Source: Christensenella hongkongensis
Lineage (GTDB): Bacteria > Bacillota > Clostridia > Christensenellales > Christensenellaceae
DNA length: 57,599 bases
Assembly: GCF_000981035.1 (NCBI RefSeq)
Contig: NZ_LAYJ01000029.1
Location: forward strand, 1-57,599
Reading direction: 5' to 3'
Shown here: positions 1 to 8,808 of the stretch, in pieces
How positions within the stretch are numbered: the stretch's first letter is position 1
Layout of the letters: each line of letters starts with the position of its first letter
Position numbers and translations under genes: made by a program
Notes under the pieces: model-generated
What the model was told of the DNA's origin: nothing
Databases searched by the model: none
The model's input: only the letters and a program-made list of their open reading frames with translations

Positions 1-42
1 GAACATCTACATTCTACTCGAAAGGAGTTTTTTGCGCTGTAA
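1..42 (+). CDS. possible 3' end of an upstream gene
   Basis: Frame 1 is open from the window edge to a TAA at 40-42, and a strong plus-strand terminator hairpin begins 12 bases later. That spacing is what one expects at the end of a real gene, but only 13 codons are visible and no family can be named. It could be chance. Confidence 0.25.
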   Translation, partial: EHLHSTRKEFFAL

Positions 43-53
43 GCTTTCTTTTT

Positions 54-79
54 CCACCCGTTTAACGGGTGGGTTTTTG
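54..79 (+). terminator. rho-independent terminator
   Basis: Stem CCACCCG / CGGGTGG (54-60 with 66-72), loop TTTAA, followed by GTTTTTG. It reads on the plus strand and would end whatever gene enters from the left edge. Confidence 0.75.
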
Positions 80-120
80 TTTCGTTCGCTTCGCTCCCTC
101 AACTGGCTAAAGACATACTC

Positions 121-150
121 AAAAAGCCCGGCACAGCGCCGGGCTTTTTT
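121..150 (-). terminator. bidirectional terminator after the TIM-barrel-like gene
   Basis: Stem AGCCCGGC (125-132) with GCCGGGCT (138-145), flanked by an A run on the left and a T run on the right, so it can work in both directions. It lies 16 bases past the stop of the minus-strand gene at 166-825. Confidence 0.8.
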
Positions 151-165
151 ATATCCTTTTCTTTC

Positions 166-825
166 CTAAAGCTCTTCGCGGAACAGCTTCATCGTCATTC
201 GGAACAGATCTGAATTTGTGGGCGGTGTGTAAGTGATCGCATCGGCGCCGCAGTCAATCGTTTCACGGATGGTATCGTCCGTCGGCCCGCCAGTCGCGAT
301 GATCGGAATATAGGGATATTTGTTTCGTATTCCCTCAATAATCCTGCAGGTATCTCCGGCTCCGGATACATTGAGGATGTCCGCCCCGCTTTCGATGCGG
401 CGCTCTATGTCTTCTTTTTCCGATACTACCGTGACAACCACGGGAATATCCACGCGCTTTTTGATTTTGGCAATGACGTCGTTATCCACCGCGGGCGAGA
501 GTACCGCGCCCACAGCGCCGCGGAATTCCGTTTCGAGCGCAAGGTGTATTACCCGCTCGTCGCTCTTCTCTTCCCCGCCCACGCTGCACATAACCGGCAC
601 GTCCGCCGTGCTCATGATCGCCTGGTTAATAGAGGGCTGCGGCGTAAAGGGATACACCGCCATAATCGCATCCGCATTCGTATTTTTAATCAGCGCAACG
701 TCTGTCGTAAACAAAAACGAACGCAGCGTCCTACCGAAAATCCTGATTCCCGGAGCCTCCCGGGTGACTTCCGGAACAGAGATGATCAGATATCTTAATT
801 TACTTTCGTATTCTTTTTCCGGCAT
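166..825 (-). CDS. TIM-barrel-like protein of unknown function
   Basis: 219 residues, soluble. Alternating strands and helices, the pattern VPVMCSVGG, the run IPVVVTVVSE and a late IPIIATGGPTD segment followed by GADAITYTPP resemble phosphate-binding (beta/alpha)8 proteins such as IMP dehydrogenase/GMP reductase or aldolase-like barrels, where the ATGG loop grips phosphate. I do not recognise a specific enzyme. The start at 825 is chosen because AAGAAAAGAG lies 6 bases upstream; an in-frame ATG at 864 has no ribosome binding site. Transcribed alone, ending at the hairpin at 121-150. Confidence 0.7.
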   Translation of the reverse strand: MPEKEYESKLRYLIISVPEVTREAPGIRIFGRTLRSFLFTTDVALIKNTNADAIMAVYPFTPQPSINQAIMSTADVPVMCSVGGEEKSDERVIHLALETEFRGAVGAVLSPAVDNDVIAKIKKRVDIPVVVTVVSEKEDIERRIESGADILNVSGAGDTCRIIEGIRNKYPYIPIIATGGPTDDTIRETIDCGADAITYTPPTNSDLFRMTMKLFREEL

Positions 826-902
826 GATAAACTCTTTTCTTTTGTGTAATGTAGGTCTATTCATAGTATCGTATATCTACCACCAAAAAGCAACCAAAAA
901 AC

Positions 903-934
903 AAAAAAAGCAGGCTTATACGCCTGCTTTTTTC
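903..934 (-). terminator. terminator of nrdJ
   Basis: Stem AAAGCAGGC (907-915) with GCCTGCTTT (922-930), loop TTATAC, with an A run on the left that becomes a U run on the minus strand. It lies just past the nrdJ stop. Confidence 0.8.
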
Positions 935-943
935 TTTACTGCC

Positions 944-3187
944 TTATCCGCATTTGGAATAGCCGCACGAACGGCAAATATTGCAGCCGCCTTCAAATTC
1001 AAGCTGCTTTCCGCACTCCGGACATTTTGTATCGTCATGCTGTGCTTCCTCGTCCTGCATTACAAGCGGCGCCACCTTCTCGCCCTGCATCTGCGCCACA
1101 GTCTGCAATACCCTGCCAATCGCATCCGGGCAGGACAAGACCTTCACGTCGCCGCCCTTCCTGAGCGTGGAATGGCACCTGATTCCGCGCAGCTGTTCCA
1201 CAACGGATTCCACATCCATCCCGCTTCTCAGGGCCGTTGAAATCAGCCTGCTTGTCGCTTCAGACTGAGACGGGCAGCCTCCTGCGCGTCCCAGGTTCGT
1301 AAATACCTCGCAAATACCGTTTTCATCGTAATTCACCGTGATGTAGAGGTTGCCGCAGCCAATCTTCACCTTTTGCGTAATGCCCTGCGTTACCTCCGGG
1401 CGCTGGCGGGGCGAAACGCCGACGACGCCTGCCGTTTCTTTGGAAACCGCTTGCGCTTTCGCATCGCCTTCCGCTTTGTTTACCTTGCCGATGTTAAGCA
1501 CCTGTGCGTCCCTTGAACCATCGCGGTAAATTGTTACACCCTTCAGGCCCAGGTCGTAAGCAAGCTCATAAACCTTGCGAACATCCTCCTTTGTCGCCTC
1601 GCGAGGGAAGTTGACCGTCTTAGATACCGCATTGTCCGTATATTTCTGGAACGCCGCCTGCATACGCACGTGTGAATCCGGCGTAATGTCGTGCGCCGTC
1701 ACAAAAACATCCCTGATGTCCTGCGGGATTTCCTCCATATGCGCTATGGTTCCCTCTTTGGCAATCTTTGACATCAGCTCCTTGCTGTACAGTCCGCGCT
1801 CTTCCATCACTTGCTCGAAATAAGGATGCGTCTCCAAAAGCTCGTCGTTATCCATAACGTTCCTGATATAAGAAAGCCCAAAAATCGGCTCGATCCCGGA
1901 AGACGCGCCGCAAATGATCGAAATTGTACCTGTCGGCGCAATCGTGGTCACAGTTGCGTTGCGCTGTACGAGCCCCTGGCTTTTAAAAATGCTTTCATCG
2001 TAGGTTGGGAAGGTTCCCCGCTGCTTTGCAAGCTCACAGGATTCCTCGCGCGCAGTATCGCGCAGGAATTTCATCACCTTTTCCGCCAGCTCAATCGCTT
2101 CGCTGGAGTTATATGGTATTTTAAGCTTATAGAGGATATCCGCAAAGCCCATCAAGCCAAGGCCTATTTTACGGGTGGAAAGCGTCATGTCGCGTATTTC
2201 CTGCAACGGATAATTGTTTACCGCGATCACGTTATCAAGAAAATGCACCGCATTTTTGATCGTTTTCCTGAATTCGTCATAATCGAGCTCGTATTCGCCG
2301 CCTTTTTTCACCATCAGGGCGTCGAGATTGATCGATCCGAGGTTACAGCTTTCGTAGGGCAGAAGCGGTTGCTCTCCGCATGGATTGGTGCTTTCCACTT
2401 CCCCAAGCTTTGGCACCGGGTTATCGCGGTTGATCCTGTCAAGGAACACAATCCCCGGTTCGCCGTTTGTCCATGCCATTGTAACGATTAAATCAAATAC
2501 TTCGGGGGCGTATAATTTTTTGACTTCCTTTTTGCTGTGCGGATCAATCAGTGAATATTCACGTTTTTCGTTCACAGCCTTCATGAATTCCTCAGTGATC
2601 CCAACGCTGATGTTAAAGTTCGTAATTTCAGTTGTATTTTTTTTGCACTGGATAAAATCGATAATATCAGGATGGTCCACCCGCAGGATGCCCATATTGG
2701 CGCCACGCCGCGTTCCGCCCTGCTTAACCGCCTCCGTAGCCGAATTAAAGACCTTCATAAAGCTCACCGGGCCGCTTGCAACGCCGCCCGTCGAATTCAC
2801 AGAAGAGCCCGCCCCGCGTAACCGGGAAAAGGAAAAGCCTGTTCCTCCGCCGCTTTTGTGGATAAGCGCCGCATTTTTCACCGCGTCGAAAATATCCTCC
2901 ATACTGTCTGCGATTGGCAGCACAAAACAGGCGGAAAGCTGCCCCAGCGGCCTTCCCGCGTTCATAAGAGTCGGCGAGTTCGGCATGAATTTCAGGCTGG
3001 ACATCATTTCATAAAAAATGTCCTGCGTTTGTTTCACATCCGCGTCAAGGTCGTATTCCTTATCCGCCTGTGCAATCGCCTGCGCAACGCGCTTAAATAA
3101 ATCATCTGGTTTTTCTGTCGGCTTTCCGTCCGCGTCCTTCTTCAGGTAGCGTCTTTCCAGTACGGTAACCGCATTTTTGCTTAACAT
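944..3187 (-). CDS. nrdJ: adenosylcobalamin-dependent (class II) ribonucleotide reductase
   Basis: 747 residues. Reduces ribonucleotides to deoxyribonucleotides using adenosylcobalamin to make the thiyl radical, so it works with or without oxygen. Visible family marks: SACFVLPI with the first redox cysteine, the KSGGGTGFSFSRLR segment, NPCGEQPLLPYESCNLGSINL region, GCPSQSEATSRL, and a C-terminal zinc ribbon (CPECG...CNICRSCGYSKC) that carries the shuttle cysteines. The ATG at 3187 is preferred over an in-frame TTG at 3190; AGGGGG lies 8 bases upstream of the ATG. Two NrdR-box-like sites flank the likely -10 element, and nrdR itself is at 35.4 kb in this window. Confidence 0.95.
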   Translation of the reverse strand: MLSKNAVTVLERRYLKKDADGKPTEKPDDLFKRVAQAIAQADKEYDLDADVKQTQDIFYEMMSSLKFMPNSPTLMNAGRPLGQLSACFVLPIADSMEDIFDAVKNAALIHKSGGGTGFSFSRLRGAGSSVNSTGGVASGPVSFMKVFNSATEAVKQGGTRRGANMGILRVDHPDIIDFIQCKKNTTEITNFNISVGITEEFMKAVNEKREYSLIDPHSKKEVKKLYAPEVFDLIVTMAWTNGEPGIVFLDRINRDNPVPKLGEVESTNPCGEQPLLPYESCNLGSINLDALMVKKGGEYELDYDEFRKTIKNAVHFLDNVIAVNNYPLQEIRDMTLSTRKIGLGLMGFADILYKLKIPYNSSEAIELAEKVMKFLRDTAREESCELAKQRGTFPTYDESIFKSQGLVQRNATVTTIAPTGTISIICGASSGIEPIFGLSYIRNVMDNDELLETHPYFEQVMEERGLYSKELMSKIAKEGTIAHMEEIPQDIRDVFVTAHDITPDSHVRMQAAFQKYTDNAVSKTVNFPREATKEDVRKVYELAYDLGLKGVTIYRDGSRDAQVLNIGKVNKAEGDAKAQAVSKETAGVVGVSPRQRPEVTQGITQKVKIGCGNLYITVNYDENGICEVFTNLGRAGGCPSQSEATSRLISTALRSGMDVESVVEQLRGIRCHSTLRKGGDVKVLSCPDAIGRVLQTVAQMQGEKVAPLVMQDEEAQHDDTKCPECGKQLEFEGGCNICRSCGYSKCG

Positions 3188-3203
3188 CAAAAAATCCCCC
3201 TGC

Positions 3204-3251
3204 GCAATATATTTAGTATTCCATTATAAATTAGAACACTACATATAGTAC
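3204..3251 (-). promoter_or_regulatory. nrdJ promoter with two NrdR-box-like sites
   Basis: ACACTACATATAGTAC (3236-3251) matches the known NrdR box ACACWATATATWGTGT at 13 of 16 positions. A second weaker copy, GCAATATATTTAGTAT (3204-3219, 12 of 16), is exactly 32 bp away, about three helical turns, as is usual for paired NrdR boxes. The -10 hexamer TATAAT on the minus strand (3223-3228) lies between them, a layout that fits repression. The -35 is weak. Confidence 0.6.
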
Positions 3252-3303
3252 ACCAGTGGGATTTAAAATACCAGTTCTTTTTTATTAAAATTCAATGGAA
3301 AAA

Positions 3304-4086
3304 TTACATAATTTGTGCAAAGCGTTCAAAAACCTCTACGTTACGCGCATCTCCACTCGAAAAAAATTTTATATTCCCTTTTTGGGAACAATCGTTTAAA
3401 AGCCCGGCGCCTTCAAGCACCGTACGCACGTGGTTCGCCGTGCCGTACTTCCCGTCAAATATTTCGCAGACGCCGCCGCAGATTTTATTTGCCACATCGT
3501 GGATTTTATCGCTGATAAACGAATAATGCGTGCAACCCACAACAACGCCCGAAAACTCCGTTCCCCTGTATGGCAACAGCTTTTCGCAGAGATATGCCTT
3601 GATGTGCGGATCGCAAAGATTTCCTTCCTCGATCAGCTCCGCAAGCCCCTCGCATTCGATATTCACGATTTGATCCTGCGCTCCCAGCTTTTCCAAAAGA
3701 TGGCGGTACCGTTTCTGGTGAAGCGTCGCAGGCGTTGCAAGCACTGCCGTCCTGTTGTCCGGATACTTTTCCACTGCCGGCTTTACCGCAGGCTCGATAC
3801 TGATAACCGGTATTTGATAGCGTTCGCGCATTGTCTGCACGGTGATGCTCGTTGCAGTATTGCATGCGATGACGATCATTTTAATCCCCTGCTCCATTAA
3901 AAAATCGCCGCAGGCAAGCGATAGCTCCTTGATCTCTTCCTCTGTTTTGGTTCCATAAGGCGCATTTGCACTGTCGCCATAATAAATATAATGCTCGTTT
4001 GGAAGGAGTTTCCTGATCTCGGTGAGCACACTGATACCACCCGCACCCGAGTCGAACACTCCCAACGGCAATTCTTTGTCCTGCAT
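3304..4086 (-). CDS. murI: glutamate racemase
   Basis: 260 residues. Interconverts L- and D-glutamate to supply D-Glu for peptidoglycan. The two catalytic cysteines are in ACNTAT and GVVVGCTHYSF; the N-terminal GVFDSGAGGISVL and YYGDSANAPYG motifs are the family signature. AGGAAG sits 7 bases before the ATG at 4086 (a tandem ATG at 4089 is 4 bases away); a further ATG at 4110 lacks a site. It stands alone between nrdJ and the divergent rpsT, far from the dcw cluster. Confidence 0.93.
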   Translation of the reverse strand: MQDKELPLGVFDSGAGGISVLTEIRKLLPNEHYIYYGDSANAPYGTKTEEEIKELSLACGDFLMEQGIKMIVIACNTATSITVQTMRERYQIPVISIEPAVKPAVEKYPDNRTAVLATPATLHQKRYRHLLEKLGAQDQIVNIECEGLAELIEEGNLCDPHIKAYLCEKLLPYRGTEFSGVVVGCTHYSFISDKIHDVANKICGGVCEIFDGKYGTANHVRTVLEGAGLLNDCSQKGNIKFFSSGDARNVEVFERFAQIM

Positions 4087-4259
4087 CATATAACTTCCTG
4101 TTCCAATCATCTGGTTTCAATGGTTTCCATTATATAACAACCACCTGCGATAGTAAAGCGGGCAAAAATCTCCCCCTATGCCCGTACGCCGCATTTTACC
4201 AGAACGCGCCGATATTTCAGCGATTCTTTTTTCCCACCCTTTTTTCTGCTAAAAATAGC

Positions 4260-4288
4260 TTGCAATGGGTATTGTAATATGGTAGAAT
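4260..4288 (+). promoter_or_regulatory. rpsT promoter
   Basis: TTGCAA (4260-4265), 17-bp spacer, TAGAAT (4283-4288); a good housekeeping sigma-A promoter about 35 bases upstream of the rpsT start codon. Confidence 0.7.
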
Positions 4289-4324
4289 AGCTTTTGTTGA
4301 ATTAAAAAATACGGGGGTGAAAGA

Positions 4325-4588
4325 ATGCCTAATATCAAATCAGCAAAAAAACGCGTTAAGGTTATCGCTAAAAAGACGCTGCACAACAAAATGATCAAGT
4401 CTGCTCTTAAGACAGACCTGAAAAAATTTGACGCTGCGGTAGCGGAAGACGCTGCAAACAAGGAAGAGCTCTTCAAGATTGCAGTTGGCGCGGTTGATAA
4501 GGCTGCTTTAAAAGGTACGATCCATAAAAACAAAGCAAATCGTACCAAAGCACAACTGGCAAAAAAATTAAACAGCAAAGCTGAATAA
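4325..4588 (+). CDS. rpsT: 30S ribosomal protein S20
   Basis: 87 residues, very basic, with the family start MPNIKSAKKR and the HKNKANRTKAQLAKK tail. Binds 16S rRNA in the small subunit body. GGGGGTGAAAG precedes the ATG. It is a single-gene unit with its own promoter (4260-4288) and terminator (4623-4653), opposite in direction to holA, its common neighbour in Firmicutes. Confidence 0.96.
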   Translation: MPNIKSAKKRVKVIAKKTLHNKMIKSALKTDLKKFDAAVAEDAANKEELFKIAVGAVDKAALKGTIHKNKANRTKAQLAKKLNSKAE

Positions 4589-4622
4589 TTGATTTGCATT
4601 CCCCCATTATCATATGATAATC

Positions 4623-4653
4623 AAAAGACTGGTTTCACCCATCAGTCTTTTTT
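4623..4653 (+). terminator. rpsT terminator
   Basis: Stem AAAAGACTG / CAGTCTTTT followed by a T run; shared by convergent rpsT and holA. Confidence 0.7.
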
Positions 4654-4691
4654 GTTTGCCCAAAACAAAGCGGGCTTTATTCCGTTTTATT

Positions 4692-5696
4692 TCAGGAATT
4701 CATATAAATATCCACAAGCAGCGCATACAGGTCTGTTTTGAGGATCACAACTCCCTGCTTGGCGTCAAAATCCATCTGTGCCAGCTTATTGATCGCCCGC
4801 CGCAGCCGTGGCGCGGGAAAAGACTTGCACTGGCTGAGCGCCCTTTTGGCGGCAAATTCCCACGTTCCTGTCGCCTCCATAATATGTGATATCGTTTTGC
4901 TGTCCGAAAATTTTGCGTCCCGGCACGCGCGCGCCACAAGCATCTGCCTGAAATTATTTGAAAGCAGCGTCAAAAAGCCGATTGGGTTCGCATCCTCCGA
5001 CAGCATCTTTTCAATCAACGCGTAAGCTTCCTTCGCGTGGCCCGCCACCATCATATCGTGTATTTTATACACGTTGTACTGCATGGATTTAATCGTGTAT
5101 TTTTCAATATCCTGCGCGGTGATATCCCCCCTGCACACGCAGGCCAGCTTTGCAAGCTCATTTTGTATGACGGACAGGTCCCCGTCCGCGAGCGTACTGA
5201 TCGTCTGCGCATTTTTCGCTGAAATCAAAAGATTCTTCTGCTTTGCCAACTTGACTATATAAGAGACCAGCTCGCTGTCCTTCATTGCCGCACACTCCAC
5301 AAACATCCCGTTTTTCATTACAAACTTTACAAACGCTTTCCTTTTATCCGCCTTTCCCTGCTGCACAATTACAAAGACGTTTGACGCGGGCATATTGGCG
5401 TGTTCGTAAGGCGCGGTGAGGTCTCCCCCCGCCGCCGCCGAAAGAACATCCGTATTTTTGAGTACGACCACCCTGCGTTCCCCCATAAAGGGCAGCGTTT
5501 CAATCGACCGTATGACTTCCTTTGGATCGGGACGCTGCTCAAATACCGACAGGTTCAACTCCGGCATTTCTACGTTGAGATGCTTCATAATTGTAGAAAA
5601 CGCCTGCTGTTTGACCGCCTCGTCCTCTCCTGCCAGTAATATATAGTTTTTGATTTGTCCGTTTTTGATCTGTGTTACCGCTTCGCTTGCTTTCAT
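4692..5696 (-). CDS. holA: DNA polymerase III delta subunit
   Basis: 334 residues. The clamp-loader subunit that opens the beta clamp. N-terminal AAA+-like domain with KNYILLAGEDEAVKQQ, the typical start of delta, then the mid region with KADKRKAFVKFV and a C-terminal helical collar domain (residues about 215-334). No Walker A, as expected for delta. The ATG at 5696 lies 7 bases past the comEC stop, so the two genes are co-transcribed, an order (comEC-holA-rpsT) common in Firmicutes. Confidence 0.92.
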   Translation of the reverse strand: MKASEAVTQIKNGQIKNYILLAGEDEAVKQQAFSTIMKHLNVEMPELNLSVFEQRPDPKEVIRSIETLPFMGERRVVVLKNTDVLSAAAGGDLTAPYEHANMPASNVFVIVQQGKADKRKAFVKFVMKNGMFVECAAMKDSELVSYIVKLAKQKNLLISAKNAQTISTLADGDLSVIQNELAKLACVCRGDITAQDIEKYTIKSMQYNVYKIHDMMVAGHAKEAYALIEKMLSEDANPIGFLTLLSNNFRQMLVARACRDAKFSDSKTISHIMEATGTWEFAAKRALSQCKSFPAPRLRRAINKLAQMDFDAKQGVVILKTDLYALLVDIYMNS

Positions 5697-5703
5697 GCCC
5701 TGC

Positions 5704-7914
5704 TCATTTCATTGTTTTGATATCCGGCCTGTTCCTGTCGTCAAAGCTGATGATTACCGCACCGCTTTGCGCAGTCGTTTTTACATCTACGTTGCATTGC
5801 TCCAGTAAGTCCATCGCCAATTCATCCGGCAGGCCCTTGCTGTTATCCCCTTTAACGGAGACGACCGCACATTCCGGCTTCAGCCTTTCGAGCAGCTCCT
5901 TTGTAACAGAATTTTCCGCTGCGCCGCCCGCGGGCTTAAATAGCTTCACTTGCCCGGTTTGCTGCGCTAAATCCTGCGCTGCGTTTTGTGCAAACAGAAA
6001 AATGTCTTCTCCCTTTCGCGAAAGCGTAAGGGACGTATGTTTTCCGTCTTCTCCTGTTACACGCAGGCCCGTTGTTTTGCTTAGTTCTATTCTATCACAT
6101 AATTTGTATTCTTTCACCGGATAATCTGCATCGTATTCCTTTGGCTCATAGCCCTGTGGAACAAAGAGCGTTCCAATGCGTTTTTCCTTCGCAAGCTGCT
6201 TTAAGTTTTTTGTCTTTGTATTCGTTACGATCACCGCATCGAAAAAAAGATTGTTCTCCTGCGCATATTCATCGATTTTGGAATACTGCAGGTTTCCTCC
6301 GTTATCAATCAGATAATCGTTCCCATCGGCGGCAATATGAATCGCGTCGCCGGTTCCCACATCCAGCACCGTCACGCAAAGCTCAGGCGCGTTCGCCGCA
6401 AAAGCTGCTCCTGTTAACAAAACTGCGCCCGCAACCAACGCGGCAATCACCGCCTTTGTTTTTCGTTTCACAAGTACGTAATCCGAACAGAGAAAAATTA
6501 CCGCCATCACCACAAAACACATCCATACCGGAAAACCGTTTACCTCGATATAGCCAAAAGCGCTTTGCGAAATCAACCCGTTGATCCAGGTGAGCGCCCT
6601 TACTGCAAGTTCCGCCGGAAATGCAAGCACATATCCCGCCGGCAGCCAAAGGAGCGAGGCCAGCGTCCCGATTCCGGCAAATACCACGATCATTCCCGCA
6701 AGCGGTATTGCGAACAAATTTGCAACCGGCGCGGCGAGCGCAATATTATTAAAATAATATGCCGTCATGGGAAATACGGCGGCCGTTGCCGAAAGCGAGG
6801 TTGAAACCGGGGAATCCAGCCTTACCCTGTCAAAACAGATTTTGCGCAGCAGGCGCAGGAAGGGCGGATTCAGGCACAATATTCCAAATACCACGCCATA
6901 CGACATCGTTAGCCCCGCACCAAACAGTTGCGCCGTATTGAAAAGAAGAGTCATTACAAGGGCAGCTGAAAGAAAGGTAAGCGTATCCCTGTCCTTCAGT
7001 TTCCATCTGCCGATTACCACGAAAATTGTCATCAGTACGGCGCGCAGGATTGACGGGGCAAAGCCCGTGATGGTCGCATAAAACAGCAACAGGCAGATCA
7101 GGATCGAAAACCGCAGCCTGCGTTCTGCACGAAGCTTCTTTAAAAGAAAATTGATCGCGTAGGAAATGACTGCAATATGCAACCCTGAAATTGCAAGAAT
7201 GTGCGCGATGCCTGTTCTGGAAAAGCTGTCGCGAAGCTCCTGCGGCAGTTCGTCCTTCACGCCCAGAAACATCGCCTTTACGACCGGCGCGCTTTGTTCA
7301 GAAAAAATCATATCCATATTTTCCGCAAGCTTTTCCCGCAGCAAAAGCGGATATTGATACCATGCAATGCTGTTCCCCATAACCTCTGCGTCGTTTTGGA
7401 AAACGCTGAACCCGGCTCCTTTTCCGGCGAGGTACATTTGTTCGTCAAATGTTCCGGGGTTTCGCGGCGCAGACGGCTGTTCAATTTTACATGTAAAGCT
7501 TATCGTATCGCCATAATCAAGCTCCTGTCCTGAGTACAGCAGCACTTTTTTCCCAAAATGCTTTTCTCCGACCGATACGTCCGTAAGAGTATACGTATGT
7601 GTTTCTGCGCTCATTTTTGCGCGGTCTGATACAAACGCCTGCACCGTGTATTCCCTGTTTGATTCTATGCCTGTAAAGTCGGTATAAAACTGAACCTGGA
7701 ACAGAAATGCTCCCAGGAAAAATGCAATCAGGTACAACGCCCAAAACATACGCCTGCCCTGCCTGAAAAAGAATAGCAAAAAAATACCGGCGCTCAACAA
7801 AAGCGCTGGTAATAAAATAATTTCCGGAATATCTGCATAATATGCAATGGCAATTCCAACAATAAAGAAAAACGCAAAAAACGTAACCGGCCTTTGATTC
7901 AGGACTCGCTTCAT
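5704..7914 (-). CDS. comEC: ComEC/Rec2-family DNA internalisation protein with degenerate MBL domain
   Basis: 736 residues. ComEC forms the inner-membrane channel for single-stranded DNA uptake. N-terminal membrane pair and DUF4131-like domain (about 1-190), central competence domain with many membrane segments and the signature AISGLHIAVISYAINFLL, then a C-terminal metallo-beta-lactamase-like domain from ELCVTVLDVGTGDAIHI on. That domain keeps DVGTGD and LIDNGG but the metal-binding THxHxDH stretch is replaced by TNTKTKN (residues 564-570, DNA 6205-6225), so it is unlikely to bind metal. The ATG at 7914 is preferred over an in-frame TTG at 7929; GGGGGA lies just upstream. Co-transcribed with holA. 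Confidence 0.9.
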   Translation of the reverse strand: MKRVLNQRPVTFFAFFFIVGIAIAYYADIPEIILLPALLLSAGIFLLFFFRQGRRMFWALYLIAFFLGAFLFQVQFYTDFTGIESNREYTVQAFVSDRAKMSAETHTYTLTDVSVGEKHFGKKVLLYSGQELDYGDTISFTCKIEQPSAPRNPGTFDEQMYLAGKGAGFSVFQNDAEVMGNSIAWYQYPLLLREKLAENMDMIFSEQSAPVVKAMFLGVKDELPQELRDSFSRTGIAHILAISGLHIAVISYAINFLLKKLRAERRLRFSILICLLLFYATITGFAPSILRAVLMTIFVVIGRWKLKDRDTLTFLSAALVMTLLFNTAQLFGAGLTMSYGVVFGILCLNPPFLRLLRKICFDRVRLDSPVSTSLSATAAVFPMTAYYFNNIALAAPVANLFAIPLAGMIVVFAGIGTLASLLWLPAGYVLAFPAELAVRALTWINGLISQSAFGYIEVNGFPVWMCFVVMAVIFLCSDYVLVKRKTKAVIAALVAGAVLLTGAAFAANAPELCVTVLDVGTGDAIHIAADGNDYLIDNGGNLQYSKIDEYAQENNLFFDAVIVTNTKTKNLKQLAKEKRIGTLFVPQGYEPKEYDADYPVKEYKLCDRIELSKTTGLRVTGEDGKHTSLTLSRKGEDIFLFAQNAAQDLAQQTGQVKLFKPAGGAAENSVTKELLERLKPECAVVSVKGDNSKGLPDELAMDLLEQCNVDVKTTAQSGAVIISFDDRNRPDIKTMK

Positions 7915-8091
7915 CTTTCCCCCAAACAAATCTTATCCTTTTACGGTTGATAAATGAATGCCGCGCATAACGCAGATACAATCATGTACCCTGTATGGCG
8001 TTTTTTGGCAAATGCCGTTTACGCAACCATTTACAGGCTTTAATATCTTTATTATCGAGACTTTCAGACCAGAGCGCGGCTTTTAGACGCC

Positions 8092-8808
8092 CTATACCTC
8101 GTACTGCGCAAACTCCTGTACAACCAGTGACTCTGCAAATTCTCCCTTTGCCTCTTTGAGGATTTCCCCTTCGTCATAGGAAGGATTGATGTGCGTAAGC
8201 CAAAGCCGCTTCACACCTGCCTTTTTTGCCGTAACGCCCGCTTCCCTTACATACATATGCGGAAGAGAACCCGTATCCTCCTGAGAGCTGAGAAACCCAC
8301 TGTCGCAAAGCAGCGCGTCAACTCCGCCGCAAAACTCCGTCAGCTTTTCGCTGTAACGGGAGTCCCCTGTAAATACAAACGTTTTGCCTTCGCTCTCCAC
8401 CTTTACCGCATAGCATTCCACGGGATGTATCGTCCGGCAAAATGAAAGCTTGATATCAGTGTCCGTCCACTGCAGGCTCAGGTCTTCAGAAATCCCCGTA
8501 ATCTCAAATTTTTTACTGCTGTGCAAAACACCGTATTCCGTTTCGGGCGTGCATGGCATAAAAACCGGCGGCATATGATCTGTCCGAAGATACCGCAGGA
8601 TAAACATATCGCTGCAATGATCCGAATGCAAATGCGTCAGGATAATGCCGTCAAGCTCTTCGAGCGCACAATATTCCTGCACACGCGAAAGGCTGCCGCT
8701 TCCCGCATCGATCAACAGCTTTTTTCCGCCGCATTCAAGGAGATACGAGGTGGTTGCCCCGCCTGCCCCGGGATACGGCCCATATTTTCCCAAAACCGTC
8801 AGTTTCAT
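8092..8808 (-). CDS. MBL-fold metal-dependent hydrolase
   Basis: 238 residues. The intact metal site THLHSDHCSD (about residues 59-68), plus LLIDAGSGSL and FVFTGDSRYS, place it among ribonuclease Z-like metallo-beta-lactamase-fold hydrolases. The substrate cannot be told from sequence. It overlaps the ECF S-component gene by 4 bases (ATGA) and is the last gene of the operon that begins with the sensor kinase at 13.2 kb. The presence of an MBL hydrolase at the end recalls WalJ (YycJ) in walRK operons, but it is not obviously that protein. Confidence 0.85.
   Translation of the reverse strand: MKLTVLGKYGPYPGAGGATTSYLLECGGKKLLIDAGSGSLSRVQEYCALEELDGIILTHLHSDHCSDMFILRYLRTDHMPPVFMPCTPETEYGVLHSSKKFEITGISEDLSLQWTDTDIKLSFCRTIHPVECYAVKVESEGKTFVFTGDSRYSEKLTEFCGGVDALLCDSGFLSSQEDTGSLPHMYVREAGVTAKKAGVKRLWLTHINPSYDEGEILKEAKGEFAESLVVQEFAQYEV

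Noticed and set aside
320-1240. Long plus-strand frame opposite the TIM-barrel-like gene and the nrdJ end
   Set aside because: Antisense to two well-supported genes and spans their terminators; composition is a shadow of the other strand.
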